NCBI GenBank assembly: GCA_963556255.1
Contig: OY744604.1
Span: forward strand, 72,287,279 to 72,351,278
Origin: Allolobophora icterica
Taxonomy: Eukaryota; Annelida; Clitellata; Crassiclitellata; Lumbricidae
Direction of reading: 5' to 3'
Length of the DNA stretch: 64,000 bases
How positions within the stretch are numbered: position 1 is the first letter of the stretch; the number at the start of each line of letters is the position of its first letter. A program made the translations under genes and the position numbers. The notes beneath the pieces were generated by a model. That model searched no databases. It saw only the letters and a program-made list of their open reading frames with translations, and was not told where the DNA came from. This document shows positions 18,652 through 31,439 of the stretch, one piece after another.

Positions 18652-19600
18652 GTACACTGTGTCCCGATGAAAAGTAGACCCCAAAAAAAGTGCCATAACT
18701 CGGTCAAAATTTTTAGCATTTGCCTGAAATTTTAAAAATAATAACAGTAGCCATATTACCACCATATCGTTACGCCGTTTGGAAATGTTAGTGAGTTTGT
18801 CAAGTTTATGAACGTTTGAGATGCACAATCGTATGTTGTGGGGTGTGGTGGCTCGATGGTAAGTTCGGCGCCTTGTGACCGGAGGGTTGCAGGTTCGAAT
18901 CCCACTCTAGCCGCTGCGTATGGACCTTGGGCAAGTCCTTCACTCGCAATTGCCCGTGGCGCTTCGGCGTGAAAATTCCGGCACAGTATCAAATGCTGTA
19001 GTCGGGAGCGCCTCTGAGTAGTAGTTGACTTCGAGAGGCGCTATAGAAATATCCGAATTAATAAATAAAAAATAAAAAAAGTACTGAAAAGGGGAAATTT
19101 CCAACATTCAAGAGCCATAAGGAAGTGAAGTTCAAATACAGCTGGTGTTCAAAATGTCCTCCTTGTTCATGGACACACGACAGTAGACGTGGACGCCACT
19201 GTTTGATGGCCCGGTCGATGATCACGTGGTCAAACAGCTGCCACTCTTCATCAGAAATAATATGCTAGCACCCATCAGGTGATCAATGTCACGAATGCGG
19301 AAACGATAAACACGCTCCTCCAGTACACTCCAGATTTGATAGTCAACTGGATTGAGGTCTGGACTGTTGGGCGGCCACAGCTGCGGGGATATGAAGTCGG
19401 GTGTCTACCGGGACAGCAGAGCAATGGTCTCACGTGCTCGGTGCGCAGGGGCACTGTCTTGATGAATGTGAAGTAGCCGCCCGATGAAAAGTAGACCCCT
19501 AAACGTTTGTCCAAATTTTTATGCTTCTTTGGACACGCTGCCCGCACTCCAGAAGACGAGGGCCACTGGAGAACCCTGTGGGTCTCCATGATGAACCCCG
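18652..19600 (-). mobile_element. mariner-like (DD37D-type) transposase fragment
   Basis: The minus strand between about 19600 and 19115 encodes, in shifting frames, the C-terminal transposase segments HVRPLL, PQLWPPNSPDLNPVDYQIW (third catalytic D) and VLEERVYRFRIRDIDHL, ending in INTSCI-like sequence. NSPDLNPVDYxIW is a signature of mariner DD37D transposases. The 20-mer CCCGATGAAAAGTAGACCCC occurs at 18663-18682 and again at 19480-19499 in the same direction. A SINE lies between 18841 and 19075. Dead copy. Confidence 0.75.
18841..19075 (+). mobile_element. tRNA-derived SINE with LINE-type 3' tail
   Basis: The head contains an A box (TGGCTCGATGG, 18849-18859) and a B box (GGTTCGAATCC, 18892-18902) with tRNA-like spacing. 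Next comes a body with CCTTGGGCAAGTCC. The end, 19006-19050, is GAGCGCCTCTGAGTAG...CGAGAGGCGCTATAGAAAT plus an AATAAATA-rich tail, closely similar to the LINE tail at 4753-4798. Such shared tails are how SINEs use a partner LINE reverse transcriptase. No clear target duplication was seen. Confidence 0.88.
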
Positions 19601-19790
19601 ATGAATTGGAGAAGACTATATGGCATTGTGTACATTAACGAAGTAAAAGTAACGCGTTACTGTACTTAATTAAAAGATTCAGTACTTTTACTTGTGATAC
19701 TTCTTTACTTTTTGGAAAATAAAAAAAAATAAAAAAAATAAAGTGAAACTTAACTTAATCTCAAACTAAAACCTAAACCTAACTGTATGC

Positions 19791-19791
<1 letters not shown>

Positions 19792-19830
<39 letters not shown>

Positions 19831-19981
19831 TAGCTGTCCTAACCCGTGAAAAATCACGGTATATAAAACAATTATTATTATAACGTCATATTATAGGCCT
19901 ATAGCCGTCGTCAAGACAACCGTCAAGACAACCGTCGCCAAGGCGGCAGTATAGTGACGTCACAATAGTGTTTGTTTACGG

Positions 19982-20068
<87 letters not shown>

Positions 20069-20090
20069 GTACAACGGTTATTATGTTAGT

Positions 20091-20173
<83 letters not shown>
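19792..20173. repeat. (TA)n microsatellite split by a Helitron, with (GACA)n
   Basis: TA tracts at about 19792-19829 and 20094-20173 flank a short Helitron; a (GACA)n tract runs over about 19982-20067 inside that element. Confidence 0.95.
19830..20093 (-). mobile_element. Short non-autonomous Helitron (264 bp) in a TA repeat
   Basis: On the minus strand it starts TCAACTAACATAATAACC (20093 downward) after A and ends CAGCTAG (19836-19830) before T. The 3' hairpin CCGTGA/TCACGG (19844-19849 and 19854-19859, loop AAAA) lies 10 nt before CTAG. Subterminal TCTG repeats resemble those of the Helitron at 2921. Both flanks are TA repeat, consistent with A/T targeting. No coding capacity. Confidence 0.82.
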
Positions 20174-20174
<1 letters not shown>

Positions 20175-20179
<5 letters not shown>

Positions 20180-20653
20180 CAGTTAGGTTCATCGGACATG
20201 AGAGCTTTGTTCTCATGTCCGATGAATCGGTATATCCGGTTGGGGTACTTGCCCTCCGATATTGACCCCTACGATGTCCTCTGTCTGAAGGCTGATAATG
20301 CCTTATTCTCTGCCATTATGAATAACCCAGGTCACGTTCTCCATGCTCTGCTCCCTCTGTGAGGGCGTGCACTTATGATCTCCGCCCCCGTCCGCACGAC
20401 CGCAAAATCCCCAGAGCGGATACGATAACCCGTATGAGTTTCATCACAAGAATGTCATACACCTAATCCAAACTTAATTAGTTAAATCCAACCCAATTAA
20501 ATCATCACCAATTTATCATCAGTTAACTTATCTATTGGTTTTCCTGATTTTGTTTCTTGCGCCTCGTTTCGCATGCTCGTGTTTTGTAAACCGCAGTGCG
20601 TCTGCAAGCGGTTCAATAAAGAATATGCTTGCTTACTTAGTTACTTACTTTAT
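20175..20653 (+). mobile_element. LINE 3' end (I/Nimb-like), with CTTA tail
   Basis: Encodes, with breaks, ALRY-x-DPYDVLCLKADNALFSAIMNNPGHVLHALLP and then an arginine-rich YDLRPRPHDR-like segment and FITRM, typical of the C-terminus of some invertebrate non-LTR elements. It ends at AATAAAGAATATGCTTG followed by CTTA repeats near 20630-20653. Confidence 0.65.
20188..20226. repeat. Perfect 16 bp inverted repeat
   Basis: TTCATCGGACATGAGA (20188-20203) and TCTCATGTCCGATGAA (20211-20226), 7 nt loop. Confidence 0.93.
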
Positions 20654-20659
20654 ATCTAG

Positions 20660-21640
20660 GCTGGATGTCTCCCAGAGTTGCCTCTTCTTGAATTTAAGAC
20701 AGGCTACGTCCTTGACCCGGTGGGATTGTCACTCATCCCAAGACGTGTAGAGCATTGCACCTGCCAATCGTATCCGCAGCGCCAATTAGAGGCGTTAATC
20801 ATGAAGTAGACAGGATTTGAAGGATAATGATAGAACAGTGAGTAAGATATCATACAGCGCAGAAAGTTTGGAGTTAATTTAATATAGTTTGCCTTCTCTT
20901 CGTTCACCAGGTGCATCTGCAAAGGAGACTAGGCAACTCTCTGTTGTACTATTCACCCTCATGTTTAGTGCCGGCTCATACAGTTCCATGGGACTTTCGT
21001 AGGAAACACAGAACTAAAAAATTTAAATCTTGTGTGAGAATTGTTGCCTGACCACCTAATAATCGGACAAATTTGCCTAACCATCCTATGATCGAACAAA
21101 TTTGCGTATAGCCTATTTATTAACAGAAGGCAGAAAGATTTCACATAATCATTTTATTTTATTGTGGCATAACTAAATTTACGATATGTCGATCTTTGGA
21201 CTTCTATATATAAAAGTTAAATGCTTTTCATTGGACGAAGAAGCAACACCGCTAATTTAAAATTCAGGTAGTGTCTGTTATATAGGGAAACACTGTAATG
21301 TGGCCATAAAACAACGCTCGTACCTAAATGCCTAGCAGTTGTAGTCAAGTCGTGTGTCACTCCTATTACAGCAATTATTAATTATCGTAAAAGGCAAGGT
21401 TGTAATCCTACTTGTTTGTTCCTGAACCGCCGCGTTGACTGTTTTCAACAACTATGGGTCTGAATATTCATATAGCGTCGCTTCAGAACCTCTGAGAGGC
21501 AATACATTCTAGTCGCAGTAGTCACTACTGTTTCTGCATACATATTAGAGAATACGGAACAAACGGATTCACATCACGTTACTACAGCAGACAATGACGC
21601 TATTATAATAAAGCAGAAAGATGACGTCACAAAGTGTGGC
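20660..21640. other. Non-coding stretch, no gene seen
   Basis: Contains only a short imperfect duplication (ACCA-CCTA-ATCG-ACAAATTTGC) at about 21051 and 21083. No gene motifs. Confidence 0.5.
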
Positions 21641-21646
21641 ACGTCT

Positions 21647-21889
<243 letters not shown>

Positions 21890-21938
21890 GGACGAGGGTT
21901 AGCCGTTCCGGAAAAAACAACTACTTTAATCTCTAAGA

Positions 21939-21964
21939 CCCTGAGGGAACGAAGTACCTCAAAG
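21939..21964 (-). repeat. CCCGAGG-type hairpin motif, copy C
   Basis: Minus strand CTTTGAGG ... CCCTCAGGG, imperfect stem, preceded by poly-T and ATT on that strand. The following GGAACGGCTA is shared with copy A. Confidence 0.65.
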
Positions 21965-21976
21965 CAAAAAAAAAAA

Positions 21977-22012
<36 letters not shown>

Positions 22013-22101
22013 TGCTTTTAGAGGCACCTTAACACCACACCCCGGAGACGAGGACGGCGTGCTCCAAGCTTAAATACACTTCTGTTTTATAGTTTCTTAG
22101 A

Positions 22102-22127
22102 GCCTGAGGAATTTTCGTACCTCAGGC
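22102..22127 (-). repeat. CCCGAGG-type hairpin motif, copy D
   Basis: A perfect 8 bp stem, GCCTGAGG (22102-22109) and CCTCAGGC (22120-22127), next to an A-rich/AAT run on the plus strand, i.e. T-rich before the motif on the minus strand. Confidence 0.75.
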
Positions 22128-22311
22128 GTTAAAAAAATAATAACAACAACAACAATAACAATTATAGTATTAAGAAGTCGAAGAAGGAGAAGAAGAAGAA
22201 GGAGAAGAAGAAAAACAAGAAGAAGAAGAAGTAGAAGAAGAAGAAGAAGAAGAAGAAGAAGAAGAAGAAGAAGAACAAGAAGAAGAAGAAGAAGAAAAAG
22301 AAGCTGATGAC

Positions 22312-22437
<126 letters not shown>

Positions 22438-22615
22438 GACCACGCTGAAACACATTCAGCTGGCAGCAAGAATGGCGTGTAGGAACATCCAAGATCCTAC
22501 AGGCCGTTATTCGAGAACCAAAGGGCTCATTAAAATAACAAGATCTGCTCCAATTTGCACCGATAATTTTGCAAAAGCCAGGGCCTACTGTAAGCTGGAA
22601 GCAATCCCCCTTACG

Positions 22616-22850
22616 GTAAACTCCTTTTCCTACCTCCTCTTCCCTTCCTCCCCCTCCCCTTCCTTCCTTCCCTAAACCCAGCCCTCCTCCTCCCTCTCCC
22701 ACCCCTTATCCATCCCCTCTTCCTCCTCTTCCTCTACCTCCTATCCCCCTTACCTTCCATTTCCCCTCATCTTCCTCTCCCAACCATTATCCCTTCCCCT
22801 TTTCCTTTCCCCTCTACCATTCTCTCCCTTTCCCTTCCCTCCCCTTGAAG
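22616..22850. repeat. Pyrimidine-rich tract (CCTCTTCC type)
   Basis: More than 200 bp of almost pure C/T on the plus strand, irregular. The surrounding 22437-23487 has no recognisable gene. Confidence 0.85.
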
Positions 22851-24033
22851 TGAAGGTCCGGGGGTCCTTCCCCGGAAAAATTTTGGATTTCTACATTGCC
22901 GTAGGTGAGTTTTAGCGCAATTTTGGAGAAAGAAAACTGGTTTTGGAAAACTAAACATTTTAGTTCAACTGAACTGTTGAATTAATTTTTGCAGGGATCC
23001 CAGTGCACTGTGAAATTTGGGACAAAATTTCCAAAATATGGGACACTGTTCAGCAAATATATTGGGATTTTAAAGATTGCAGTATCAATGCATATTTCTG
23101 GTGCAATGCAGCGGTAACAGGCTCAATCCCTGCCTGTCACAGTGTTATCCAGCCGACAATTATTTTGCAAGAATATTTCAAGATCTGATAATCCCATTTT
23201 CACTGCACTGCACGGCAATAGTTGTTGCATTGACCAACTAGAATTTTTAATCAACACTTTTCTTCAATTTATAGATCTCACTTCCGGTAATGTTTCAAGA
23301 AGAAAAAGTAATAACGTTTTCTGACATAACAGAAAATTTATATCAACTTATTATGAACTTATAGACAAACATTAACAACAATATGACATAATACCATTAA
23401 TACCATAATATGGTAACTATGCAGTCTAGAGACTCGATTACAGTCGGCAGCCGATACATTGCGACAGTTGACTAAGTACTGTCATACGAGGTGTACGGAC
23501 ATTATCCCCCCGGACATAATCCCCCGGACATTATCCTCTCGGACATTACCATTACTGAGCCACCAAGCCCAATAATGTCGTGAAGGTATAGACTAAGGGC
23601 TTGTTAGTGTCATTCAGGTGTAAAATTAAGACTTGTTAGTCTCATTCTGTTAATGTCGCCTAGTTCTTAACTTAAGATTTATTTATGTCAAGATATGCGA
23701 GGTAAGCTGCCAAAAAAGCGGATCAAGCGCAGCGCCAAGCAGCTACAGGCCCGTTTGCTGCAGATGTACCAAGTTCCGGGCGATGGAAGGAAATCCATCG
23801 AAGAAACACTGCACGGACTTGGACATAACATTCTCCTGTAGATTTTTTACACCTAGAGACAAACTCGGGACTACTATAGTCTAATAAACGTTTCCATTGG
23901 TTTGTACTATTATAGGTTAATTTTAGAATTAAACAAACTGTGAATATATTCTTATTAAACAAATTGAAAATATATTCCGGCTGAGGTTGAGATGATTAGT
24001 CCTTTTACCCTCACCACGCGTCATGATATATAT

Positions 24034-25258
24034 GTTACAGGGAATGTGTATTTTCAGGGAATATGTATATTCCCTGAAAATTTCAGGGTATATGTATATT
24101 CCCTGATTCACTCAGGGAATGTATACATTCCCTGAAAAAACCAGGGTATATACATATTCCCTGAAATCTTCAAGTGATTTCTATACACATTCCCTGAAAG
24201 CTTTCAAAGACACAGCGACATAAAGTCAACAGTAGGCCTAGTGCTTAGCTAGGGTTATAATTGATCTTAAGTTTTTACCCGAGCTTGGGAAATGGAGGTT
24301 TTCCTGGACCTTGGTTTTTTCTTTGACTTTTCTTGTTTTATTTAAACCCTGTTGTACATTCATTTAATCAATTTTTTAAACGGTCTGGATGGTCGAGGTC
24401 GATAAATAAATGGCGCAATATGCATGCTATACTAGTTTATTTATATTTAAAATATTACTAGTCGAAAGACTAAAGGAGACTGCAGACTTAGACTGAACTG
24501 TTTTGGAAGTTTTCTGGAAGTAAACTGTTGCCCTTTTCAAAACTTAGGAAATTATTTTTTGAGTTTCATAGTCCAGATCAAAGGGGGTTTCCAGAGAGTA
24601 GTCCAAAAGAGGTCCAAGTCCGATTTCCAGGGTACCAGATCAGAGGTTTCCAGAGAGTAGTCCAAAACAGGTCCATGTCCGATTTCCAGGGTACCAGATC
24701 AGGTGAGGCAGAGCAGCTGTCAAGGCGGGTGTCGTTTACGGCGAGTATAATTGGAAGGCTGAGTCAGAGCAGGAGTATTTGAAAAGGTGAAACTTCAGTT
24801 TTGAGTGGAAACCGATGGCTAGGGTTTTCTTTGGTTATTTTAATGTTCTATCTTAGGTTTTTCATTTTTCAACAGTGGTAACACTGATTACTACTAAAAC
24901 CTTTCTTCTATGAAGTGAGATGTTGTTTATTCTGAAGATTTGATCCTGTATTTACGTACAGTTATTGAATAGATGGGCGTTTGCGCATCAAAGGAGGTAC
25001 GCAGTGATAGAACCTTCCAATTAGCGACCAATTATAACCCTAGCTAAGCACTAGGCCTACTGTTGACTTTATGTCGCTGTGTCTTTGAAAGCTTTCAGGG
25101 AATGTGTATAGAAATCACTTGAAGATTTCAGGGAATATGTATATACCCTGGTTTTTTCAGGGAATATATACATTCCCTGAGTGAATCAGGGAATATACAT
25201 ATACCCTGAAATTTTCAGGGAATATACATATTCCCTGAAAATACACATTCCCTGTAAC
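24034..25258. mobile_element. Long-TIR element IR-B copy 1 (GTTACAGGGAATGTG ends)
   Basis: Inverted arms of 230 bp each (24034-24263 and 25029-25258) that are nearly perfect complements. The arms contain nested palindromes such as CAGGGAATATGTATATTCCC. Flanks are ATATATAT on both sides (possible 8 bp duplication, but low complexity). The 765 bp centre has no transposase and includes a tandem 64 bp repeat. A short relative lies at 59521-59853. Confidence 0.85.
24572..24702. repeat. About 64 bp repeat, two tandem copies
   Basis: Units contain TTTCCAGAGAGTAGTCCAAA and GTCCGATTTCCAGGGTACCA. A diverged third copy lies on the minus strand at about 32950-33045. Confidence 0.8.
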
Positions 25259-25368
25259 ATATATATGTCGAAATATAGGTGATTATATCCTATAGCCAGG
25301 GGATTATGTCCTACTCCGGGGGATAATGTCCGGGGTAATATGTCCAGGTGGGATAATGTACTACAATC

Positions 25369-25916
25369 GTTAATCGAACAGCAACATCCATTTCATTAGG
25401 GGGGGGGAACTTCCCCCTGGCACAAATTGGTAGTAGGCCCTGCTTAATTCTAAGAGGGGAAATTGGAAGATCTACGATAGGAGAAAATATCTTGCTCAGG
25501 CGGTGTGTTGAAGGCTCGAAAATGGCGACATAAAAGGGATCCTTTTTCTGTGTCCTGATGACGTTGCTGTAGAAAATTCGCCTAGCCCTAGAGTGATGGG
25601 AGAACTGCGGAAGTACCCAAAAGGCTTACGACGACAGGAGAACACTACCATGCACTCAGTAAGAAGGGTTTGACGCCATACAGGTTTTAGAAAAAAGATG
25701 GTCTGTGAAGCTATTGCTTCCTTTCAAGCGGCATCTTGCGGTGAACCAGTTGGCTTCACACCACAGCATCTAATTGCCTTCTGTCCAATACAACAGACAC
25801 AGATTTCGTGGATACAACCTACGACTTAATCAATCTACATTATATTAAATTAACACATTAGTCTTGTTTCTGTTACGCGCTTTCGTGCAAGATCTCATTA
25901 GGCACGTTACAAATGA
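25369..25916. other. Non-coding stretch, no gene seen
   Basis: No coding motif or repeat structure recognised. Confidence 0.5.
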
Positions 25917-26745
<829 letters not shown>

Positions 26746-26829
26746 GTGAGAGAGTCCACTGCCGACGATGCGGACCCAACCTACTCACCTACATCTTACC
26801 GTTTATCTTCATTCTCGCCTCTTTCCGTT

Positions 26830-27170
26830 CTGTGGCTCATCCAGTGCAGTACAAACAAGCAGTCAACGACCGACCGCTACCTACATGGATGCTGACGGAA
26901 TGCGCTGGTGCGATTGCCCCATTTACTCTTCAACTGGTACACCGTTCCATCGCAACCGGCAGAGTTCCAACGGCATTCAAAGTCGTAATGTTACTTCGTT
27001 ACCAAAGAAACCTGGCTTAGACACGGCAGATTTTAAAAAATGATCGGCCAATCTCAAACCTGTCTATTCTGTATAAAAGGCTGGAAAGGGTAGTATCGAG
27101 GCAACTTGTTAATTACCTCAACATCAACAAGTTATATCCAGAGGAACAGTCCGCACGGTTTGCCCCCGGC
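26830..27170 (+). mobile_element. CR1/L2-like LINE fragment, start of RT domain
   Basis: Encodes RPLPTWMLTECAGAIAPF, VHRSIATGRVPTAFK, PKKPGLDTADFK and RPISNLSILYKRLERVVSRQ in more than one frame. These are the N-terminal RT blocks of CR1/L2 elements. The continuing sequence to about 27690 is not recognisable. Confidence 0.85.
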
Positions 27171-27699
27171 TGTTCTGCACGGAGTCGCCAGAGCCACCAC
27201 AGTTGCCCGCCGCATGTATGCCGCACCGGCCTGTTGGGGCTACGCCAGTAGGCCTACAGAAGATCGATCCAAACTGGAGCGCCTGGTGCTGAGGATTCAA
27301 CGGATTGGGATTCCTTGATCCGGGGTCGCGAGGTGTCGGAGAGATGGTGGGAGCTGCGTAGGCGCGGTTGATTCAGGGCGTCTCCTGGAATGAGCATCAC
27401 GTGTAACGAGGTCTGTTTCCACCAAAGTATAACGAAAAAATACAACCTCAGTCCCAGGCCGCATGACTTCGAACTGCCAGCCATTTAATCGAAGTCAGAA
27501 TTCCTCTGATGCGGTCCTCACTTAGGGTAGACAAATTAGATCTCCGCCATTTCGCCATTAGTACCGATGCCAACAAAACGAGGTTCACCATCTCGGCCTT
27601 TTCCTTCAGAGAGACCTATCAATGACGTCACACATCACAGGATTTGGAAAGACCAACATCATTCACTCCCCTACACACAATCCGTATGGTAGGCCTACG

Positions 27700-30165
27700 T
27701 GGATAGAAGTCTCTCGACTACGATGCATTTGGAAACGCCATTCATGTATCAAAGCTGTCATCGGAACCTTCTCTCCTTGATGCGCTCTGCTTTGAAGACC
27801 TCTTTGACCTCTACTCCTCTACAATGACCCAGCTTCTAAACAAGGTACTACCGTTACGGAAAATCGGCTCCCCTCAAAGACCAGCTGCTGTATGGTTTGA
27901 TTCTGAGTGTCGACAAACTCGCCTTCGTGCTCGCTGTGCAGAAAGACGCTCTCGTGACCCTGCAGATCACCGTGAGTGGATAAGCCAACTACTGTCTTTA
28001 CACCGCCTCTACCATCAGAAGGAATCGGACTGCTGGGGGGCCTTGTCTTCAAGCACAAAGACAACCCTAAAAGACTCTGGTCAACGATTTCCGGTCTGTT
28101 GGGGCGCGATCCTCGCTCATCAAGCGCTCCGGCTTTTTCTGCATAATTTACATGTATGTCTTTCATCAAATGCTGACCCAGAAGATTGACAAGTTACGTA
28201 CATCAACTGCTGATGCTCCTCCTTTTCAATATTCACGAGCAGAATCCTATTTTGATGGGTTCCTCCCGATCTCTGTAATTGAACTCTGCCGTGTAATTAA
28301 ATTATCTAATCATAAAGCATGCGAGCCCGACCCACTTCCCACTTTTTATCAGAGATAACGTTTTAGATGTTTTAGCCCCGTTTCGTATTCAACAGATAGC
28401 TTACTGAGGCCACCTCCCGGCTTCGCAAAAAAGAATCCATTTTATTCCTCACCCTAAAGAAATCTAATCTCGATCCAACTCAGGGGCGGCGCTACACCAG
28501 GGCGCGCCATGGCAAATGCCCTGGTAAAAAAGCCTTTGCCCTGGTCGATGCCCTGCCAGAATTTTTGCCTTGTCCAGAATTTGTTGGGGCATATTTGTTA
28601 TATCCTGAGATATAAATTCACTTAATTCATTGAAATGTTAAAATTTTCTTCGCCCATCTGACCTCTTTACTATAGACAACTATTATATTGTAGGGGAGGG
28701 GCGATTTATGGCGAGCGCGGTAGCGCGATCTAACATGGTCACCATTTAAACTCGCGCTACCGCGCTCTCCATAAATCGCCCTCTGTACTGGTTACTTGCA
28801 CGACTGCCCTAGCTATGCCCTGGTTACAAAAGATGTCTGGGGCCGCCACTGATCCAACTGCTTGTCAAAATGACCGGCCTATCGCTCATCTTCTTTTCTT
28901 TCTAAGACCCTTGAGAGACTTGTCTCCCTTCAGTTCCCTCCTTACTTTGAGCAAGCTGACGTTCTTCGTCCAGTCCAATTGGGTTTTCGGAGTCATCATT
29001 CCACTGAAACTGCCATCCTGTCTCTTTTTTTCTGACATCTATGGGTCGATCATGAGATCCTTCTTCGTCGTTTGCAGCTATCCTATTGCATCTCTAACAC
29101 TCCTCTTCTCTGGTTTAAATCCTATCTCTCTGATCGCTCTTAGATGGTTGTTTTTGGTAACTCTTGATCTCAACGGGTTAGGGTTAGATTTGGCGTACCC
29201 CATGGCTCTGTACTTGGTCCAATCCTCTATATCTTCTATACGGCTGACATTGCCCTGATTTTACCAAACCTGCTGCGACGGGCCACCTCTAAGCAACTGA
29301 TGGACAAGCTTTTGTCCATGGTCCACCAACTGACCAATGTTTCCAATGTTTCCTCCGTTGATGTACTTGCCCATGACTTGCACCTTTGGATGTCAGCAAA
29401 CAGACTTTTCTTAAATTCCATCAAGACTCAATTGATTTGGTTTGGGACTAAGCAACAACTAAATAAGCTTGAATATTCACTGCTGGCACTCAAGATTCCC
29501 TCTTATACCTACTCCTCCATTGTGCGCGATCTGGATGTCACTTTTGACTTCTCCGTCACCTTTGCTGAACACATCTCGACTCTGACTCGTTCCTGCTTCT
29601 TCCAACTGAGGCGACTTAGAGCTATCAGGCGAGCCACTATGCCTAGGCCCTAAGTCTTTACCTGCATTGTACATGCATTCATTTACTCTCGGGTCGACTA
29701 CTGTAACTCGCTCCTGTTCGGTCTTCCCATTCTACGGAACTCCCCTCCATTCAGTCTTAAATGCTGCTGCTATAGGCTCATAGCACGCCTTCCTCGCTTT
29801 GCTCATATCTCCACATATATGATTGAAGTCCTACACTGGCTCCCGATTACTTCGGGTATTCAGTATAAGATCCTCCTTCCGGTATCCAAGTTCCAGCTAG
29901 GACTTGCCCCTAAATGCCTCTCTGACCTTATGCGGCAACCTCTCTCTGCAACTTCTGTTCGTCTTTTGCGCTCGACTCACAGTCTTGACCTCTTTGTCCC
30001 TCGTAATAGGATCATTCTGACCCAACGTCGAGCTTTTGCTGTGACAGGTCTTTCTGCCTGGAATGATCTCCCCCCTTCCCCACTAAGAACTAAGCTCATG
30101 ACGGGAATCGCCCCGGCATCCTCTCGTTCGTTCAATACGGTTCTGTTCCACGAGGCCAGTGCGAT
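27700..30165 (+). mobile_element. CR1/L2-like LINE: linker, RT and C-terminal region, interrupted
   Basis: The most complete LINE here. 27760-28190 encodes the region between endonuclease and RT (AAVWFDSECRQTRLRARCAERR, LHRLYHQKES). 28200-28360 leads into RT (VIKLSNHKACEPDPLPTF). After a hAT insertion (28481-28851) come DRPIAHL, QLGFRSHHSTETAILSLFSDIY, GVPHGSVLGPILY (about 29200), LWMSANRLFLNSIKTQ and YSRVDYCNSLL. The C-terminal LHWLPI and RRAFAVTGLSAWNDLPPS follow at 29820-30080. Several stops and frameshifts. No active-site YADD is preserved in a clear frame. Confidence 0.9.
28481..28851. mobile_element. hAT MITE (371 bp) inside the LINE
   Basis: Ends CAGGGGCGGCGCTAC and GGGCCGCCACTG, flanked by the perfect 8 bp repeat ATCCAACT (28473-28480 and 28852-28859). 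It splits the LINE RT reading. It contains a 30 bp arm palindrome (28699-28728 and 28752-28781, one mismatch) around GGGCGATTTATGG, possibly a further nested miniature element. Confidence 0.93.
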
Positions 30166-31439
30166 TCTCGTTAACGATAACGATAACGATAAAGGAAATG
30201 TTCGTCAACAAAAATAAAATGATTCGCTAACTGTAGGCCTAATTGTAACTAAAAATACCATTAACTATAACTTCATGTATAACTATAGCGAAAATAATAA
30301 CAACGAAAATGCATAGTTATTTTCGTTACAAAACATAAAAAGTGCAATATCGACAAACATGGGAACGTGAAAATGCGTTAAAACTAATAGCCTAAGTTCG
30401 CCCCGTATTTTTGATTTGTTAATTTAAAACAGCAGTAGTGGCTCATTTTATTAAATTTAGTAATTTTGTAAACTTTTCTCTATAGCGATTGTTACCCAAG
30501 TTGACTAGCACAAGTTATTTTGCAAAATCAGTAGGCCTAATCATATTCAGTGATGGGAAAAGTACTTTTCAAAATTATTTTGAAAATACAAAATAAAATA
30601 CTTTTTCAAAGTAATTTTTAAATACTTCTACAAAATACTTTCAACAGTTTTTTAAAATATAAAATAAAATGGTATTTTGAAAATACTTTTGAACATAGTT
30701 TTCCAAAATACTTTTGAGAGATCAACATGTTGTAGGCCCTACTTTAATCGCTACTCGCTAGCGGCTAGTGTGTACATTTAGGCTACATTGAATTGGCGTA
30801 GGCCTACTTGTCAGTGATCTACAGTTTCTTATGAATTGTCTGAACAAGTAGACCTCATAAATATTCAGCAGACCTTACTTAGACTGCCAAAATTAATTAA
30901 AAGCATCAGAAAGTAATAGTAAATTTAACAAAGAAAGATATTAGGGCTTACACTTTATCCATGTAACAGACAGTCTACACAGACAAGTAACAACACTTAC
31001 TGTTCTCACCAGTTTTAGCAGTTTGTTTTAAATAGAACATGCTGGAGTGCTGCCAACCTGCAAGCGCTAGGTTAGTTATAAACCAACTGTATAATAGGTT
31101 TTTAAATCTCACCAAAAGCACAGTTTTCATTACGAAATTGCCCATATTTAAAACAGCTGTGGTAGTTCCAGACAACGGTTTCTTGCCAGTGGGACAAGCA
31201 GGGCAGGCAGCTTTATAGCATTTCCATCTTGGTCCACAGATGCGATTCGAAAAAATTTTGATCCCACTGGTGGCTGCACTTTCAGTATCAGGTGTGTTGA
31301 CAGCAGCTGCAGGATCACTCTTATTGGTTGGTTTTTCAACAGTAGCGAGGACTGATTTTTCCCGCTTTCCACTCAACTAGTGCTCGGCGATTCCATGACA
31401 GATGATAAATTCATACACTGGTAATACTGTTGTCAATTA

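Larger units (their letters stand above)
23488..25368. mobile_element. Foldback element FB-A copy 1 (GGACATTATCCCCC ends)
   Basis: The left end at 23488 is GAGGTGTACGGACATTATCC followed by tandem GGACATTATCCCCCC-like units to about 23550. The right end (25275-25368) carries the same units in inverted orientation and closes with CTACAATC. Interior sequence (about 23585-24000) is shared with 36975-38070, including CTTGTTAGTGTCATTCAGG and TTAAACAAATTGAAA. No target duplication was seen at this copy. A second inverted-repeat element (24034-25258) is inserted in it. No transposase. Confidence 0.85.

Noticed and set aside
18849..18902. Possible tRNA gene (A and B boxes)
   Set aside because: No cloverleaf could be drawn and the sequence continues into a SINE body with a LINE-type tail. 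The same applies to 44655 and 53690.
23479..25377. Target duplication for the first FB-A copy
   Set aside because: The 9 bp on either side (CTGTCATAC and GTTAATCGA) do not match; only the second copy gives a clear one.
30975..31376. 133-codon minus frame as a host gene
   Set aside because: It lies inside a hAT element, has no firm domain and no splice partner; too weak to call.
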